From: Pyrococcus kukulkanii
GTDB taxonomy: Archaea; Methanobacteriota_B; Thermococci; Thermococcales; Thermococcaceae
Direction: 5' to 3'
Length of the DNA: 64,000 nucleotides
Assembly (NCBI RefSeq): GCF_041647995.1
Contig: NZ_JARRIB010000005.1
Coordinates: 62,001 to 126,000 of the forward strand
The position numbers and the translations under genes are program-made. Positions 16,042 to 25,889 of the stretch are shown piece after piece. A model generated the notes under the pieces. That model did not search any database, was not told where the DNA came from, and worked only from the letters and a program-made list of their open reading frames with translations. How positions within the stretch are numbered: the first letter of the stretch is position 1; every line of letters starts with the position of its first letter.

Positions 16042-17517
16042 CCCTCTTTTAACTAGGTAATCATTCCACTTTTTCGCGTACTCTAAGAACGTTTCATCCC
16101 CAGTTACCCTGTAGAGCCAGTAAAGGAGTCTTATATGGAGCCTGTGATAGAAAACACTTGAAGAATTATAAATGATGGCGTATCTGCTCCAACTCCCAGT
16201 ATCGAAGTAGGGTAGAGCTCTTTTAACTGACTCCACGTAGGTCAAGAAAAGTTCTAATGCCTTCGGATTTTTCGTTACCATATAGTAATAATAAACCCCC
16301 CGTGCCGAGATGATATGACCGTTAAGAACCAGTTGTTCGGGATAGTAGGGATACTCAAGTATCCATGGCCCAAACTTAGTTTCGGTTACAAAGCCCCCAT
16401 GCTCAAGCGGCACCTTAAACGAGTTAAAGAACAGGGTTGCAAGCCTAAGGTACCTTTCGTCCTTTGTAACATTATAAGCAATGGCGTACATACCACAGGC
16501 AACTCCCTGGGAGTATCCAGAAATCCAGGGGACGCTTGAGTTCTGAAAGTGGAAGTAAATGGGGAGATAGGCGTACTTAACTCCACGGTACTCTCTTTCC
16601 CGTATGAACGGAATTATATCGTTTAATATAGAGAGCATAACATCTATTTTCCCTCTTTTCCAGCTTTCTTCTGCCCAATGAACCGCAGAGACGGGATATA
16701 AATTAAATCCTCTCGCCCTGTAATAAACAAACGGAAGGGTTAAATTTATCGGGCCATTCACAACTTTTATCGTCCCATAGTAGGGAGACCAATTGGAGAA
16801 GACCATAGACATGTCCTTATGCCCAGGCCTTTGGAAGGCTTCATAGTAGTATGTAGTTGCTATGAGTCCCAGCGAAATGTACCTAAAACTCCTCTCATCT
16901 AATTTACCCAGCCTGTACAAGAAAACTAGCATATCTAAGTGGTAGGAGAGATCCCTGTAAGCCTGTAAATACGTAAGGTTACCAGTTTTAAGCCACAAGC
17001 CAAGGTACTTCTCCCTCAGGACTTTATTCTTCCTGAAGAAATCCTTTACCACATCATTACCGTAAGTATCTATTATCTCCTCCAACTTATTACAATCGGT
17101 AAAAAATGTCTTGGGAAGAGTTGATAACGGAACGTGACCCTCTTCCAACACGACAAATCTGCCAGGATAATGGTGAAGCTTGATAAATGTAACTGCCTTA
17201 GGATGGAAGGATAATTTTCCTACTATCTCAAACCTTACTCCGCTCCATCCAACTCCAGTTCCGGAGACAGTAACATTGCAGGCAGGTGAGCTTAAAAGAA
17301 GGGGGGTATTCACGTCAAAGGGAGTTACACTAATATTTCCAAGGGATAAATTAAAATTCGCGAGTTCAAAATACCCATCCTCACTTACTAAGACTACGTA
17401 CGCTTGACATTCTCCTCCCCCGGATGGAACGTTAGAGTGGTTTAGGCCGACGAGTGACAATGTCAAGATGACAATCGCCAGGATTAACCCAACTACCTTC
17501 CAGTTTCTTATCATCAT
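16018..17517 (-). CDS. Secreted protein with D-glucuronyl C5-epimerase-like domain
   Basis: A 499-residue protein with an N-terminal hydrophobic helix (about residues 9-25) that acts as signal peptide or anchor. The first 110 mature residues are a strand-rich, Asn-sequon-rich domain with few Cys. The rest is an alpha/alpha toroid with the C5-epimerase C-terminal signature: YYPEQLVLNGHI, TGSWSRYAI and HRLHIRLLYWLYRVTGDETFLEYA. In eukaryotes such enzymes convert D-glucuronate to L-iduronate in heparan chains; in archaea they would act on surface glycans or on N-linked sugars. Catalytic activity is inferred only from the fold. Monocistronic and convergent with the kinase-like gene. Confidence 0.72.
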   Translation of the reverse strand: MMIRNWKVVGLILAIVILTLSLVGLNHSNVPSGGGECQAYVVLVSEDGYFELANFNLSLGNISVTPFDVNTPLLLSSPACNVTVSGTGVGWSGVRFEIVGKLSFHPKAVTFIKLHHYPGRFVVLEEGHVPLSTLPKTFFTDCNKLEEIIDTYGNDVVKDFFRKNKVLREKYLGLWLKTGNLTYLQAYRDLSYHLDMLVFLYRLGKLDERSFRYISLGLIATTYYYEAFQRPGHKDMSMVFSNWSPYYGTIKVVNGPINLTLPFVYYRARGFNLYPVSAVHWAEESWKRGKIDVMLSILNDIIPFIREREYRGVKYAYLPIYFHFQNSSVPWISGYSQGVACGMYAIAYNVTKDERYLRLATLFFNSFKVPLEHGGFVTETKFGPWILEYPYYPEQLVLNGHIISARGVYYYYMVTKNPKALELFLTYVESVKRALPYFDTGSWSRYAIIYNSSSVFYHRLHIRLLYWLYRVTGDETFLEYAKKWNDYLVKRGLKPENLV

Positions 17518-17596
17518 TTTCCTTTCTCACAATGCAAACATTAAAAGCTTACTGACATAACGGGAAAATTTAATTTTCTCCATATTCGCGTAAAAT

Positions 17597-18658
17597 TTAG
17601 AGGGATTTTTCCTGAAGTATTTTCGTCAACAATACCCATTGCCTATCTTCCCACACCCCTCTCTCCGTTATTACTATCAGCGTTCCTTTATAAACAACAA
17701 CCATATCCCTCAGGGTCGCCAGGAATTTAAGTAAAGCCTCAAAGCCATTGTACAGGGCAAGGTACTCGGGACAATCAATAACGATGACCCCTCCTTTAGA
17801 CGCTTGTAGATATCTCTTTGAAAGTTCAAGCATTCTAGGGAGATCCGTAGGGCTTATGTCCTTTTCATAATTGGATACAGCCCTGGTCACGAAGTACTTA
17901 TACCAAGCGTCGGAACCCTGAATATTCCTCACAAATGCTAATACCGGAAACTCTTGGAGCTTTGGCATCATTGCTTTGTTAAAATAGTCAGAGCTAACAA
18001 GAAAAGACCCCTCCTTAAGCTCAGATGTTGTAGGAGGATGACGGCGGAAATAAATTTCGCTTTTAAAGACGGCAACAATCCCATACAAGAGCGTTAGAGT
18101 TAGTACCGTGGCTATAGTAAACCCTATCGGGGCGAACCAAGGAATTGGCCTTAAGAAGGGATAGTCCATTTGATGAAGTCCTATCAAGGCCAGGGAGCCT
18201 GAAAGCACGAGCATCTTCCTCCCAAATATCTCCTTTAACCTCCATATTATGACACCAGAGAAAAAGATGAAGAATCCCGAGATTCCATAAACAACGCCTA
18301 AGATCGTGAGCATCTTTGAATCAAAGATCTCTCCAACTATTATTGTGTAAATAATCAATATAAGCGGAGTTAGAGAGAACAATGCAAACGTGAAGAATGA
18401 TGGGAACTCTCCCTCCTCCTCTATTGTAATTACGCTTGCCATCAGCATAAATAAGGTAGATGTTATGGCTATCGATATCTCATTCATTAAAGTGGCCTCA
18501 AGTATGTCGCTTAGGGTGTGGAAAGAATACGCAAGCAACCCAAGAGCAAGAACAACAGCTGATTTCCTTCCAACTTGGCGGTATAAGCGTATCAACCAAA
18601 ATGCACCGGCCACCCTTACCAATATCGTTATTATTCTAACAATGGTTAACACGTCCAT
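17597..18658 (-). CDS. Seven-helix membrane protein with C-terminal DUF835 domain
   Basis: A 353-residue protein. The N-terminal two thirds (about residues 1-205) contain around seven transmembrane helices; the cytoplasmic rest is a DUF835-like domain with FLVSSDYFNKAMMP, AFVRNIQG and GGVIVIDCPEYLALYNGF followed by a RDMVVVYKGTLIVITE strand pair. DUF835 resembles a reduced RecA/KaiC-like (MEDS) fold and is largely confined to Thermococcales. A role as membrane sensor is plausible but unproved. A TATA-bearing gap of 114 nt separates it from the divergent rio2 gene. Confidence 0.75.
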   Translation of the reverse strand: MDVLTIVRIITILVRVAGAFWLIRLYRQVGRKSAVVLALGLLAYSFHTLSDILEATLMNEISIAITSTLFMLMASVITIEEEGEFPSFFTFALFSLTPLILIIYTIIVGEIFDSKMLTILGVVYGISGFFIFFSGVIIWRLKEIFGRKMLVLSGSLALIGLHQMDYPFLRPIPWFAPIGFTIATVLTLTLLYGIVAVFKSEIYFRRHPPTTSELKEGSFLVSSDYFNKAMMPKLQEFPVLAFVRNIQGSDAWYKYFVTRAVSNYEKDISPTDLPRMLELSKRYLQASKGGVIVIDCPEYLALYNGFEALLKFLATLRDMVVVYKGTLIVITERGVWEDRQWVLLTKILQEKSL

Positions 18659-18772
18659 ACCTACCCACCTTACGTGTTCCTCCTAAGTCAAAGGGAAACT
18701 GTAACATTTTAAACTAATAAATATTTCTGGATAAAGGGAGAGGTTTAAAACATCCCGACCGAGGTAGTACCG
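18659..18772. promoter_or_regulatory. Divergent promoter region of DUF835 gene and rio2
   Basis: On the + strand GAGAGGTTTAAAACATC gives a BRE/TATA at about 18739-18752, close to the rio2 ATG at 18773, so the messenger has a very short leader or none. The A+T-rich CATTTTAAACTAATAAATATT at 18706-18725 could hold the minus-strand box. No palindrome is seen. Confidence 0.4.
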
Positions 18773-19714
18773 ATGGTCAGCAAACTCTTAGCCCTTGAAG
18801 CTTATCCAAAGCTTAAGGACATAGACTTCAGGTTACTCAGGGGTATAGAGCTTAAGATGAGGTATTATAAATGGGTTCCCCTAGAGGAAATCGCCAAGTT
18901 TGCCAGGATGGACGTAGAAAGCGCAAGCCATAGACTTGGGAGGCTGGACAATTGGGGACTAGTAATTAGGAGGAGCGACATGGGGTACATAGGTTATCAA
19001 CTAACGATACATGGATACGATGCACTCGCCATTAGGGCCTTCGCAAAGAAGGGCGTCATCGAGGCCATATCAACCACCCAGATAGGGGTTGGAAAGGATG
19101 CAGACGTATACGTTGCCCTAACTCCCTCCGGAGAGAAGGTTGCTGTTAAGTTCAACCGGATAGGGGAGAGGACGAGCGCAAGGAAAGCAGGCTACCACAG
19201 TGATGTATTCGCGGATAAGCATCATAAGAGCTGGCTGTACGTTTCAAGGTTGATAGCAAAGAAGGAGCACGAGGCCCTCGTCCTATTAAGCCCATTCGCG
19301 AAGGTTCCAAAGCCGATAGCTTGGAACAGACATGCAATAGTTATGGAGTTCATCAGCGGAGTTGAACTTGCGGATCTAAGGGATACCGACCTTACGAGAG
19401 AGGAAGCAAGTGAAATCCTGGGGAAAGTTCTTGATGAGTATGAAAAGATAGTCAGGTTCGGGATAGTCCACGGGGATATGAGTGAGTTCAACGTTGTGCT
19501 AACCGACGATAATGATATCCTGATAATAGATTGGGCCCAATACTTAAGTTGCGCAAATCCCGAAAGCTTAAATCTGCTAAAGAGGGACATAACCGTCCTG
19601 TTAAATGCCTTCAGGAGAAGATGGGGAGTGAAGAGGGAGTTTGAGGAAGAATGGAAAAGATTTTATGAAGCATGGCTAACTGGAAGGAAAGAGGTTAGCG
19701 AAGGAGAAGGGTAA
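18773..19714 (+). CDS. rio2: RIO2-type atypical serine kinase/ATPase
   Basis: A 313-residue RIO2 protein, which in archaea and eukaryotes acts in late maturation of the small ribosomal subunit. An N-terminal winged helix (about residues 8-85) is followed by the RIO kinase: flexible loop GVGKDADVY near 105-113, lysine in VAVKFNRIG, hinge VMEFISG, catalytic loop VHGDMSEFN and metal-binding IIDWAQ. The specific RIO2 loop TSARKAGYHSDVF is present. The gene is monocistronic and overlaps the convergent glmA by 20 nt. Confidence 0.95.
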   Translation: MVSKLLALEAYPKLKDIDFRLLRGIELKMRYYKWVPLEEIAKFARMDVESASHRLGRLDNWGLVIRRSDMGYIGYQLTIHGYDALAIRAFAKKGVIEAISTTQIGVGKDADVYVALTPSGEKVAVKFNRIGERTSARKAGYHSDVFADKHHKSWLYVSRLIAKKEHEALVLLSPFAKVPKPIAWNRHAIVMEFISGVELADLRDTDLTREEASEILGKVLDEYEKIVRFGIVHGDMSEFNVVLTDDNDILIIDWAQYLSCANPESLNLLKRDITVLLNAFRRRWGVKREFEEEWKRFYEAWLTGRKEVSEGEG

Positions 19715-22040
19715 ATTCGCCGGAGTGCCTAATGACTATCGTTGTGATGCCATCTTCCCTCTTCTCCTTTAGCACCTCCCCGCTTTCTATACCCACAACC
19801 TCCGCTTTAATGGCGACTTCGGAAGTGTCGCTTAGGTGGTTCCTGAACGTTATCTTGTCATCTTCGTAACCAACGACCGTAGCGGTTGAGTAGACGATCT
19901 CGTAATTACCGTGCTTAACGTTCACGGGAAGGAAAAGCACGCCCCTATTCCTCATCTCAAGCTCCGTAAGCTTGGGAAACTCGATGCCGTTGTAGCTTAT
20001 CCTGCCCTTAACGGTGTGGCCCCTCGGATTGATAACTGCAAGGTAGTTACCCCTTGGAATGACTATGATATCCCTATCCGTAACTTTAAAGTCCCTCTCA
20101 ACTCCCTGCAACTCTAGGATCTTGTCAACGAACTTCCTGTGCATGTCATGATAGCTTGAGTAGTACTGAAGCCTGAAACCCAGGATCACAGCGGAACCTT
20201 TCCCCTTCTTGACGAGGGCACCTACGACCTTATCCCCAACCCAAGCTATTGGCTCCCCTCCCTTGACCTCCCTAACGACGTTCCTAACGATCATCCTCTC
20301 TATTCCTTCGGCGTCAACGCTTACGAAGGGGATTAACCTGTAGTTGTCCCTTGCAACCTCCCCTCCAACCTTAACTCCCAAGAACTCCTCAAGCTTCCTG
20401 TACTCGTTCATGTTCTCGTCCAAGTACGGTAGCATTGGCATGATAACTAAGTTCCCACCCTTCTCAACGTACTCCGCAAGCTTGTCCTGGGCTTCCCTGG
20501 CCATGAAGTCGAGGCTGTAAACCCAGATCTGCTCGTACTTGAGCATCTCATCAACTGTGGTATTGTCTAAGTCGATTACGTCAAAGGGGACGTTGCTCAT
20601 TGCGAGTAACGTGAGGAGGCCTCTCTCGCCGAAGAGATACTCATTTAGGTTAACGCTCTCTTTGAAGTTCTCAGGCCTATAACCCCAGAGGTTTAGGGCC
20701 TCATAAGGCTCGTACATTGCGAAGGCAACCTTTGCATGGAATGGTGAATATGCAAAGTCCTTGTTGGCCTTAAGGAACTTTCCAATCCACTTTATTGGCT
20801 CTACGTGCTGCCTCTCACTTCCATCCAAGCTAATTGGAGAGTAAACGTCCCAAGTAACTCCGTTGTGAGATTCATAACCCCTCGGATTTTCACCGCCGAC
20901 GTAGAGGTAGTAGTTTATGTTGTGGATTCCTAGGGAAGGCAACAGGCCGTAGAGGAGCTCGGCCTCATCCTTCTCTATAACGTTTGCCAATGAAGATTGG
21001 GTCTCAATGCTCAATGGGGGAGTACCTAGCTTGTCAACGTAGTATCTGTAGATTCCAACCTTGTAGTAGATGTGCCCAAGCTTGTCCTCCTTAAAGTCAA
21101 AGCTCCTGTAAAACGAATACCAGAACTCTGTCCAGAGGTGGATATCAAGCTTATTCTTCTTTACGTAGTTGTAGAAGTGCCTCCAAGCGGCTAAAAGAAG
21201 GTAGGGATCAAGTATGCTAATCGGGACATCGACGTACCCCTTAATCTTATGGTACAGTGTTTTTACGTACTCGTTGACCATCCATATCTTGAAGTGGTGC
21301 CAGTCTAATATCTTTGGCAGGGGCTCAGAGAAGGCCTTAGGTGGAGCTATCTCTACATAGTCCGAAAGCTTAACCTTGTACCTCTCCTCAAGCTGATCCA
21401 AGGTGAAATTCTCCTTAAGCCACCTATGCCAGAGACCGTTTTCCTTAACTACAACATCGTTGTAATCCGTGAGGAACGCCTGGAATATCGTCTCCCAGTA
21501 CGAGGGCTCATCATCTATCGTGACGTTAATTATCGGCCCTCCTCTCGTGTATAAATAATCCCTTATTATTGGAAGCACATGCTCGTACCAGTTCATCACA
21601 TGCTCTAGGTACGTTGGATGAAGGTAGGTGATCGGCGGATAGTAAATGTCCCTAGGTAAGGGACCGTTCGGGCTTCTAGCAAGTATTTCAGGATGTTTGT
21701 TAATGAGCCACTGTGGAATACCACCGTTCTTCCATTCAGCGCAGATATAGGGGCCAGGCCTTATAATGACATAAAAACCAAGGTTCTGGGCAAGCTCAAG
21801 AAAGCCAACCAGATCTCTCTGGGGATGCGTCTCCCCAGTGAAGTCAAATTTGTCCTCTTCGGGCTCATGCCAATTCCATGCAACGTACGTGTCAACGGTA
21901 TTAAGGCCGTGCCTCTTCATCTTCTCCAACCTATCTCGCCAGACGCCCCTGGGAACTCTAAAGAAGTGAAGGGTTCCCCCATAAATCACTATTTCTTTCC
22001 CATCTAAGAGGTATAGCTTACCGTTATGGGTAACCTGCAT
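19695..22040 (-). CDS. glmA: Exo-beta-D-glucosaminidase GlmA (GH35-related, clan GH-A)
   Basis: A 781-residue cytosolic enzyme that removes glucosamine from the non-reducing end of chito-oligosaccharides, matching the remembered P. horikoshii PH0511 and T. kodakarensis TK1754 proteins. The TIM barrel comes first, with YVAWNWHEP near residue 52-60, acid/base region IDDEPSYW (D177, E178) and nucleophile region SIETQS (E346). Normal GH35 enzymes have Asn before the acid/base Glu; here it is Asp, as in characterised GlmA, where it faces the 2-amino group. The C-terminal half holds a beta-galactosidase-trimerisation-like and a beta domain. GGTGGTGATT lies before the ATG at 22040. Last gene of the leftward amino-sugar operon. 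Confidence 0.93.
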   Translation of the reverse strand: MQVTHNGKLYLLDGKEIVIYGGTLHFFRVPRGVWRDRLEKMKRHGLNTVDTYVAWNWHEPEEDKFDFTGETHPQRDLVGFLELAQNLGFYVIIRPGPYICAEWKNGGIPQWLINKHPEILARSPNGPLPRDIYYPPITYLHPTYLEHVMNWYEHVLPIIRDYLYTRGGPIINVTIDDEPSYWETIFQAFLTDYNDVVVKENGLWHRWLKENFTLDQLEERYKVKLSDYVEIAPPKAFSEPLPKILDWHHFKIWMVNEYVKTLYHKIKGYVDVPISILDPYLLLAAWRHFYNYVKKNKLDIHLWTEFWYSFYRSFDFKEDKLGHIYYKVGIYRYYVDKLGTPPLSIETQSSLANVIEKDEAELLYGLLPSLGIHNINYYLYVGGENPRGYESHNGVTWDVYSPISLDGSERQHVEPIKWIGKFLKANKDFAYSPFHAKVAFAMYEPYEALNLWGYRPENFKESVNLNEYLFGERGLLTLLAMSNVPFDVIDLDNTTVDEMLKYEQIWVYSLDFMAREAQDKLAEYVEKGGNLVIMPMLPYLDENMNEYRKLEEFLGVKVGGEVARDNYRLIPFVSVDAEGIERMIVRNVVREVKGGEPIAWVGDKVVGALVKKGKGSAVILGFRLQYYSSYHDMHRKFVDKILELQGVERDFKVTDRDIIVIPRGNYLAVINPRGHTVKGRISYNGIEFPKLTELEMRNRGVLFLPVNVKHGNYEIVYSTATVVGYEDDKITFRNHLSDTSEVAIKAEVVGIESGEVLKEKREDGITTIVIRHSGEFTLLLR

Positions 22041-22045
22041 ACGAA

Positions 22046-23020
22046 TCACCACCTAACAACTTTCTCCAAAAACCTTGGATTATCGGGGTTCATCCCCCTC
22101 TTAACGGCCTTATAATAGGCCAAAAGCTGAATTATCGGCAGGGTAACGACAGGCATTAAGAGTTCATCCACCTTAGGCACTTGGAGATAATATTCCGAGC
22201 CCAGCTCTTTCTCGCTTACCACCATGACCTTGGCCCCTTGACCCTGGAACTCCCGCACGAGTTTTTCATGCCACTCAAAGGGATCGCTAACGAGCATGAC
22301 GACAAGGGAGTTGTCGTCGGCTATGGACTTGAATCCGTGTCTCACCTCGAACATTGGGTAGGCTTCACTCCAGAATATTGCCATCTCCTTCATCTTCAGC
22401 ATTGCCTCAAGGGCCACGGGGTAAAGAATTCCCGAACCCAGGAATATAACATTGGAGAATTCAAATTCATCAACGAGCTTCCTAATGTACCCCTCATTCT
22501 TCAAGACATCTCTAGTTAACTTCGAGACTTCTTTGGCATTGAACACCTGAAGGCCGTAAGATTCCCTTAACAGCTGGAGGTACGAAAAGTAAAAAGCGGT
22601 GAATGAGTGAGTCATAACAACGCTGTCTTCAGGCGTGTCCACGATCAAAGCATAGTCAGCTTTCTTGGAGAGAGTGCTCTCGTAGGCCGTTAGACCCAGT
22701 TTTTTAACGTTGAGGACATCCATAGCCTTTAGAACTTCCGTTGTTTCCCCAGACCTTGATATCGCGACGATAAGCTCTGGGGAGTTTATTGCATAGTAAT
22801 TCCTTGAGTACATCAGCTCAGAGCACGGAAGGGCTATTCCCTTGCCCCCCAAGGCGTTCGTTGCCATTGCCAGCAATTGAGATAGGAAGTGAGAGGAGCC
22901 ACAGCCAGTATAGAGGATGTTCCTGGGCAGTGTTACTTCTTCCTTTATCCTTTCAAATGCTTCCTGGGCCTTGAGTATTCCTTCAGGAGTCTTTCTAATT
23001 TCCCTTAACGTGGCATGCAT
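22046..23020 (-). CDS. glmD: Glucosamine-6-phosphate deaminase GlmD (SIS domain)
   Basis: A 324-residue protein with two SIS (sugar isomerase) domains. It converts glucosamine-6-phosphate to fructose-6-phosphate and ammonia, the archaeal replacement for NagB, as shown for T. kodakarensis TK1755. Phosphate-binding motifs are [12 protein letters not shown] near residues 36-47, SRSGETTEV near 89-97 and FLGSG. The region [12 protein letters not shown] holds the expected catalytic Glu/His. GGAGGTGG precedes the ATG at 23020. There is no N-terminal glutaminase domain, so it is a deaminase rather than a GlmS synthase. It lies between the transporter ATPase genes and glmA. Confidence 0.92.
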   Translation of the reverse strand: MHATLREIRKTPEGILKAQEAFERIKEEVTLPRNILYTGCGSSHFLSQLLAMATNALGGKGIALPCSELMYSRNYYAINSPELIVAISRSGETTEVLKAMDVLNVKKLGLTAYESTLSKKADYALIVDTPEDSVVMTHSFTAFYFSYLQLLRESYGLQVFNAKEVSKLTRDVLKNEGYIRKLVDEFEFSNVIFLGSGILYPVALEAMLKMKEMAIFWSEAYPMFEVRHGFKSIADDNSLVVMLVSDPFEWHEKLVREFQGQGAKVMVVSEKELGSEYYLQVPKVDELLMPVVTLPIIQLLAYYKAVKRGMNPDNPRFLEKVVRW

Positions 23021-23037
23021 TTTAACCACCTCCTGAT

Positions 23038-24000
23038 TCAAGCCTTTGCATAGAGCCAGCATGCTACCCAATGATTCTTTTCGGCTTCAACCATTGGGGG
23101 TCTTAGTTTGAAGCACTTGTCCATAACCTTAGAACACCTAGGAGCATACCTACAACCCTTAATCTCATACACTCTCCCCTCTTCTCTTTCAGGCTCAATC
23201 CCCCTAAACTCCCACTTCACACTCAAATCAGGAACACTCTCCAACAACATCCGCGTATAAGGGTGCAAAGGATTACGAAACACCCTCTCAGTATCCCCCC
23301 ACTCTACCACCGTCCCCCTATACATTATGATAGCCTTATCACTAATGTAATAACCCAAGCCCAAATCATGCGTGATGAACAAGACTGACGTACCATACTT
23401 ATCCCTAAATTCCCCTAAGAGGTTCAGAATATCAATCCTCGTCGAAGCATCAAGCATTGACACAGCCTCATCAGCAATCAACAGGGAAGGCCTAACCAAA
23501 AGCGCTCTAGCAATTAAGATCCTCTGTAACTGCCCACCACTCAACTGGTGAGGATACTTACCCAAAACCTCCCCAGGATTAAGACCAACACCCTCCAAAG
23601 CCCTCTCCACCAGTTCTTTCCGCTCATCCCCCGAAACACCCCTCAAAAAAGTCCTAAAGACCAAGTCAAAGGCACGATCAACCTTGTGTAATGGATTAAA
23701 CGAGGCAAAGGGATCCTGGAATACTGCTTGTACTTGCTTGTAATAATAATTCTTGAGCCTCCTCTTGTCAAACTTTAAAATGTCTTCACCCTTAAAGTAA
23801 ATCCTACCCGAAGTTGGCTGGATCAACCTCAAGATAAGTTTTCCTATAGTAGTCTTACCACTACCACTCTCCCCCACTAATGCGACGATTTCACCCTCAT
23901 TAATAGTGAAGGAAACATCATCAACAGCCCTAACCTCAAAACCACCAATAAGGCCAGAGGTAAAGATTTTAGTCAAGTGTTCAACCTTCACAAGCTCCAC
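23038..24000 (-). CDS. ABC transporter ATP-binding protein, DppF type (chito-oligosaccharide uptake)
   Basis: A 320-residue ATPase of the oligopeptide/opine family. Walker A is GESGSGKTT near residues 43-51, the ABC signature is LSGGQLQRI, Walker B is [12 protein letters not shown] and the switch His is in ITHDLGLGY. The C-terminal [14 protein letters not shown] with four Cys is the conserved tail of this family. The GTG at 24000 is used as start because it follows the preceding stop by one base and gives the usual N-terminus [17 protein letters not shown] lies just before it. Substrate specificity is inferred from the neighbouring glmD and glmA. Confidence 0.9.
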   Translation of the reverse strand: MELVKVEHLTKIFTSGLIGGFEVRAVDDVSFTINEGEIVALVGESGSGKTTIGKLILRLIQPTSGRIYFKGEDILKFDKRRLKNYYYKQVQAVFQDPFASFNPLHKVDRAFDLVFRTFLRGVSGDERKELVERALEGVGLNPGEVLGKYPHQLSGGQLQRILIARALLVRPSLLIADEAVSMLDASTRIDILNLLGEFRDKYGTSVLFITHDLGLGYYISDKAIIMYRGTVVEWGDTERVFRNPLHPYTRMLLESVPDLSVKWEFRGIEPEREEGRVYEIKGCRYAPRCSKVMDKCFKLRPPMVEAEKNHWVACWLYAKA

Positions 24001-24001
24001 A

Positions 24002-24967
24002 CTAACCACCCCCAAGCATGTGACAAGCAGCATAGTGGTTTTCACCAACCCTAATCATCTTAGGCTCTTTTTCTGGGCAGATATCCATAGCATAAGGACA
24101 CCGTGTATAGAATCTACAACCCTTTGGCGGGTTGAGGAGGCTTATTGGATAACCACTGATCCCATGGAGTTTTTGCCTCTTGTAATGAACACCCATCCTT
24201 GGCAGAGAGTTTAGCAGCATTTGCGTGTATGGATGGGCTGGATCGTCAATCACCTCCTCCATTGGCCCAATCTCCACGACCTTCCCAGCGTACATTATCA
24301 TCACAGTATCAGCAATCTGCTTTAGAAGTGCTAGGTCATGGGTAACGAAGATAATTGACTTTACAATGCCCTCTTGCATGAAGTAGTGTAATAACTCAAT
24401 CACAACCCTCTGGGTTGTAACGTCCAAGGCTGATGTTATTTCATCGGCAATTAATAAATCTGGGTTTAATAGTGTGGAGACGACCATTGTTGCCCTCTGC
24501 CTCATTCCACCAGACAATTCTACGGGGTACATGTCAGCAACCCTAGGCGAGAGTTTAACCATAGCAAGCCTCTCCCTCAAGAGTTTCTCGACCTCCCCCC
24601 TGTCAGTATACCCATGCTCCCTAGCAAGATCCCAGACAATATCCCTAATCCTCTTCGTGGGGTTTAACGCGTTCATTGCATACTGTGGGATGATGGAGAG
24701 TTCGGTATACTGGATTCTCCTTGCCTCCTCCCTAGAAAGTTTCATTAAATCCCTGCCCTTGAATATTGCTTCCCCTGAAATGTGTCTCATTGGAGGTTTT
24801 CTCAGGATTAGGGAGTGGACTAGGGTTGACTTACCACAACCGGATTCACCAGCAATGCCAAAAACCTCACCCTCTTTAACCTCAAACGAAACACCATCCA
24901 CTGCTTTCACAAAACCCAACGGGGTAGAGTAGTAAACACGAAGACCCCTAACATCAAGCAAAACCAT
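24002..24967 (-). CDS. ABC transporter ATP-binding protein, DppD type (chito-oligosaccharide uptake)
   Basis: A 321-residue ATPase. Walker A is GESGCGKST, signature LSGGMRQRAT, Walker B LLIADEITSALD, switch His in VTHDLALLK, and the family Cys tail GCRFYTRCPYAMDIC. It pairs with the DppF-type subunit to energise the two permeases. An in-frame GTG at 24976 is an alternative start; the ATG at 24967 has GGTGAG at proper spacing. It lies one base past the DppC stop. Confidence 0.9.
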   Translation of the reverse strand: MVLLDVRGLRVYYSTPLGFVKAVDGVSFEVKEGEVFGIAGESGCGKSTLVHSLILRKPPMRHISGEAIFKGRDLMKLSREEARRIQYTELSIIPQYAMNALNPTKRIRDIVWDLAREHGYTDRGEVEKLLRERLAMVKLSPRVADMYPVELSGGMRQRATMVVSTLLNPDLLIADEITSALDVTTQRVVIELLHYFMQEGIVKSIIFVTHDLALLKQIADTVMIMYAGKVVEIGPMEEVIDDPAHPYTQMLLNSLPRMGVHYKRQKLHGISGYPISLLNPPKGCRFYTRCPYAMDICPEKEPKMIRVGENHYAACHMLGGG

Positions 24968-24968
24968 A

Positions 24969-25889
24969 TCACTCACCCCTCAAACGAGGATTGAACACTT
25001 CTTCCATTCCGAGGTTGATGAAGAACAATGCCGTGATTATCAGGGTGATAATTAACCCCGGTGGAATGAACCACCACCACCAGCCGAACTGGAGGGCGTT
25101 GTGCATTATTGCCTTCTGCAGAATTGTTCCCAGAGAGATCATTGTCGTTGGGCCTAAACCTATGAAGTCAAGGGTTGCAGAGGCTAGGATAGCTCCACTG
25201 ATCTGGAGAATACCAACCATGACTATGTACGATATCATGTTGGGCATTATCTCTTCGAAGATTATCCTGAGATCTGAGAGACCTGCAAGCTTTGAGAGGT
25301 TGACGAATTCCCTGTTTTTCAGGGAGAGAGTTTGGGCCCTTACTGACCTCGCTACCCAGGGCCAGTTCGTTAGACCTATAATCAGGGCCTGAACCGCTGG
25401 GCTTCTTGCTTCAAGGTACGCTGCAACCAAGATCAGCAGAACGATTGAAGGAATGACGAGCATTATGTTGACGAACATCATCAATAGCTCATCTACGAGT
25501 CCACCCTTGTAACCGGAGACGAAACCTATCGTTATTCCCAGGGTTGTTCCAATTATTGCCGCAAGGAATGCTATCCACAGTGACGTCCTCAAGCCATAAA
25601 CGAGCTCCGTATAGACGTCCCTCCCTTCCTTATCCGTTCCCAGGATGTGAAGGACTTCAACGGTCTTCCCAGTGTACGTTGTTATGTTCTCCCTGGTCAT
25701 TGGAGGGAGGGTCTTTGTTGAATACGATGCAAGCTTGATTTTACCCACTTGTTCGTAGTACAGGCCATCGCTAGCAAAAGGCGTGAACAGAGGCCCAATT
25801 AAGCCGAAGAGTATGAAAAACACGATAAGACCGAATCCAAATTTGAACTTGTTGTTCTTGAATGCGAGCTTTATGAGTTCCATCTTCAT
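24969..25889 (-). CDS. ABC transporter permease, DppC type
   Basis: A 306-residue inner-membrane permease with about six transmembrane helices. A first helix (about 16-36), a large extracytoplasmic loop with the typical HILGTDKEGRDVYTELVYGLR motif split between strands, and the C-terminal permease core with EAA-like ENIMP region (RIIFEEIMPN) are visible. It forms the channel with the DppB-type protein. The ATG at 25889 overlaps the DppB stop (ATGA); another ATG two codons later has a better-spaced GGAGGG. Confidence 0.92.
   Translation of the reverse strand: MKMELIKLAFKNNKFKFGFGLIVFFILFGLIGPLFTPFASDGLYYEQVGKIKLASYSTKTLPPMTRENITTYTGKTVEVLHILGTDKEGRDVYTELVYGLRTSLWIAFLAAIIGTTLGITIGFVSGYKGGLVDELLMMFVNIMLVIPSIVLLILVAAYLEARSPAVQALIIGLTNWPWVARSVRAQTLSLKNREFVNLSKLAGLSDLRIIFEEIMPNMISYIVMVGILQISGAILASATLDFIGLGPTTMISLGTILQKAIMHNALQFGWWWWFIPPGLIITLIITALFFINLGMEEVFNPRLRGE

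Noticed and set aside
22181-22519. A 112-codon + strand frame inside glmD
   Set aside because: Antisense shadow of a well supported gene; no ribosome site or family pattern.
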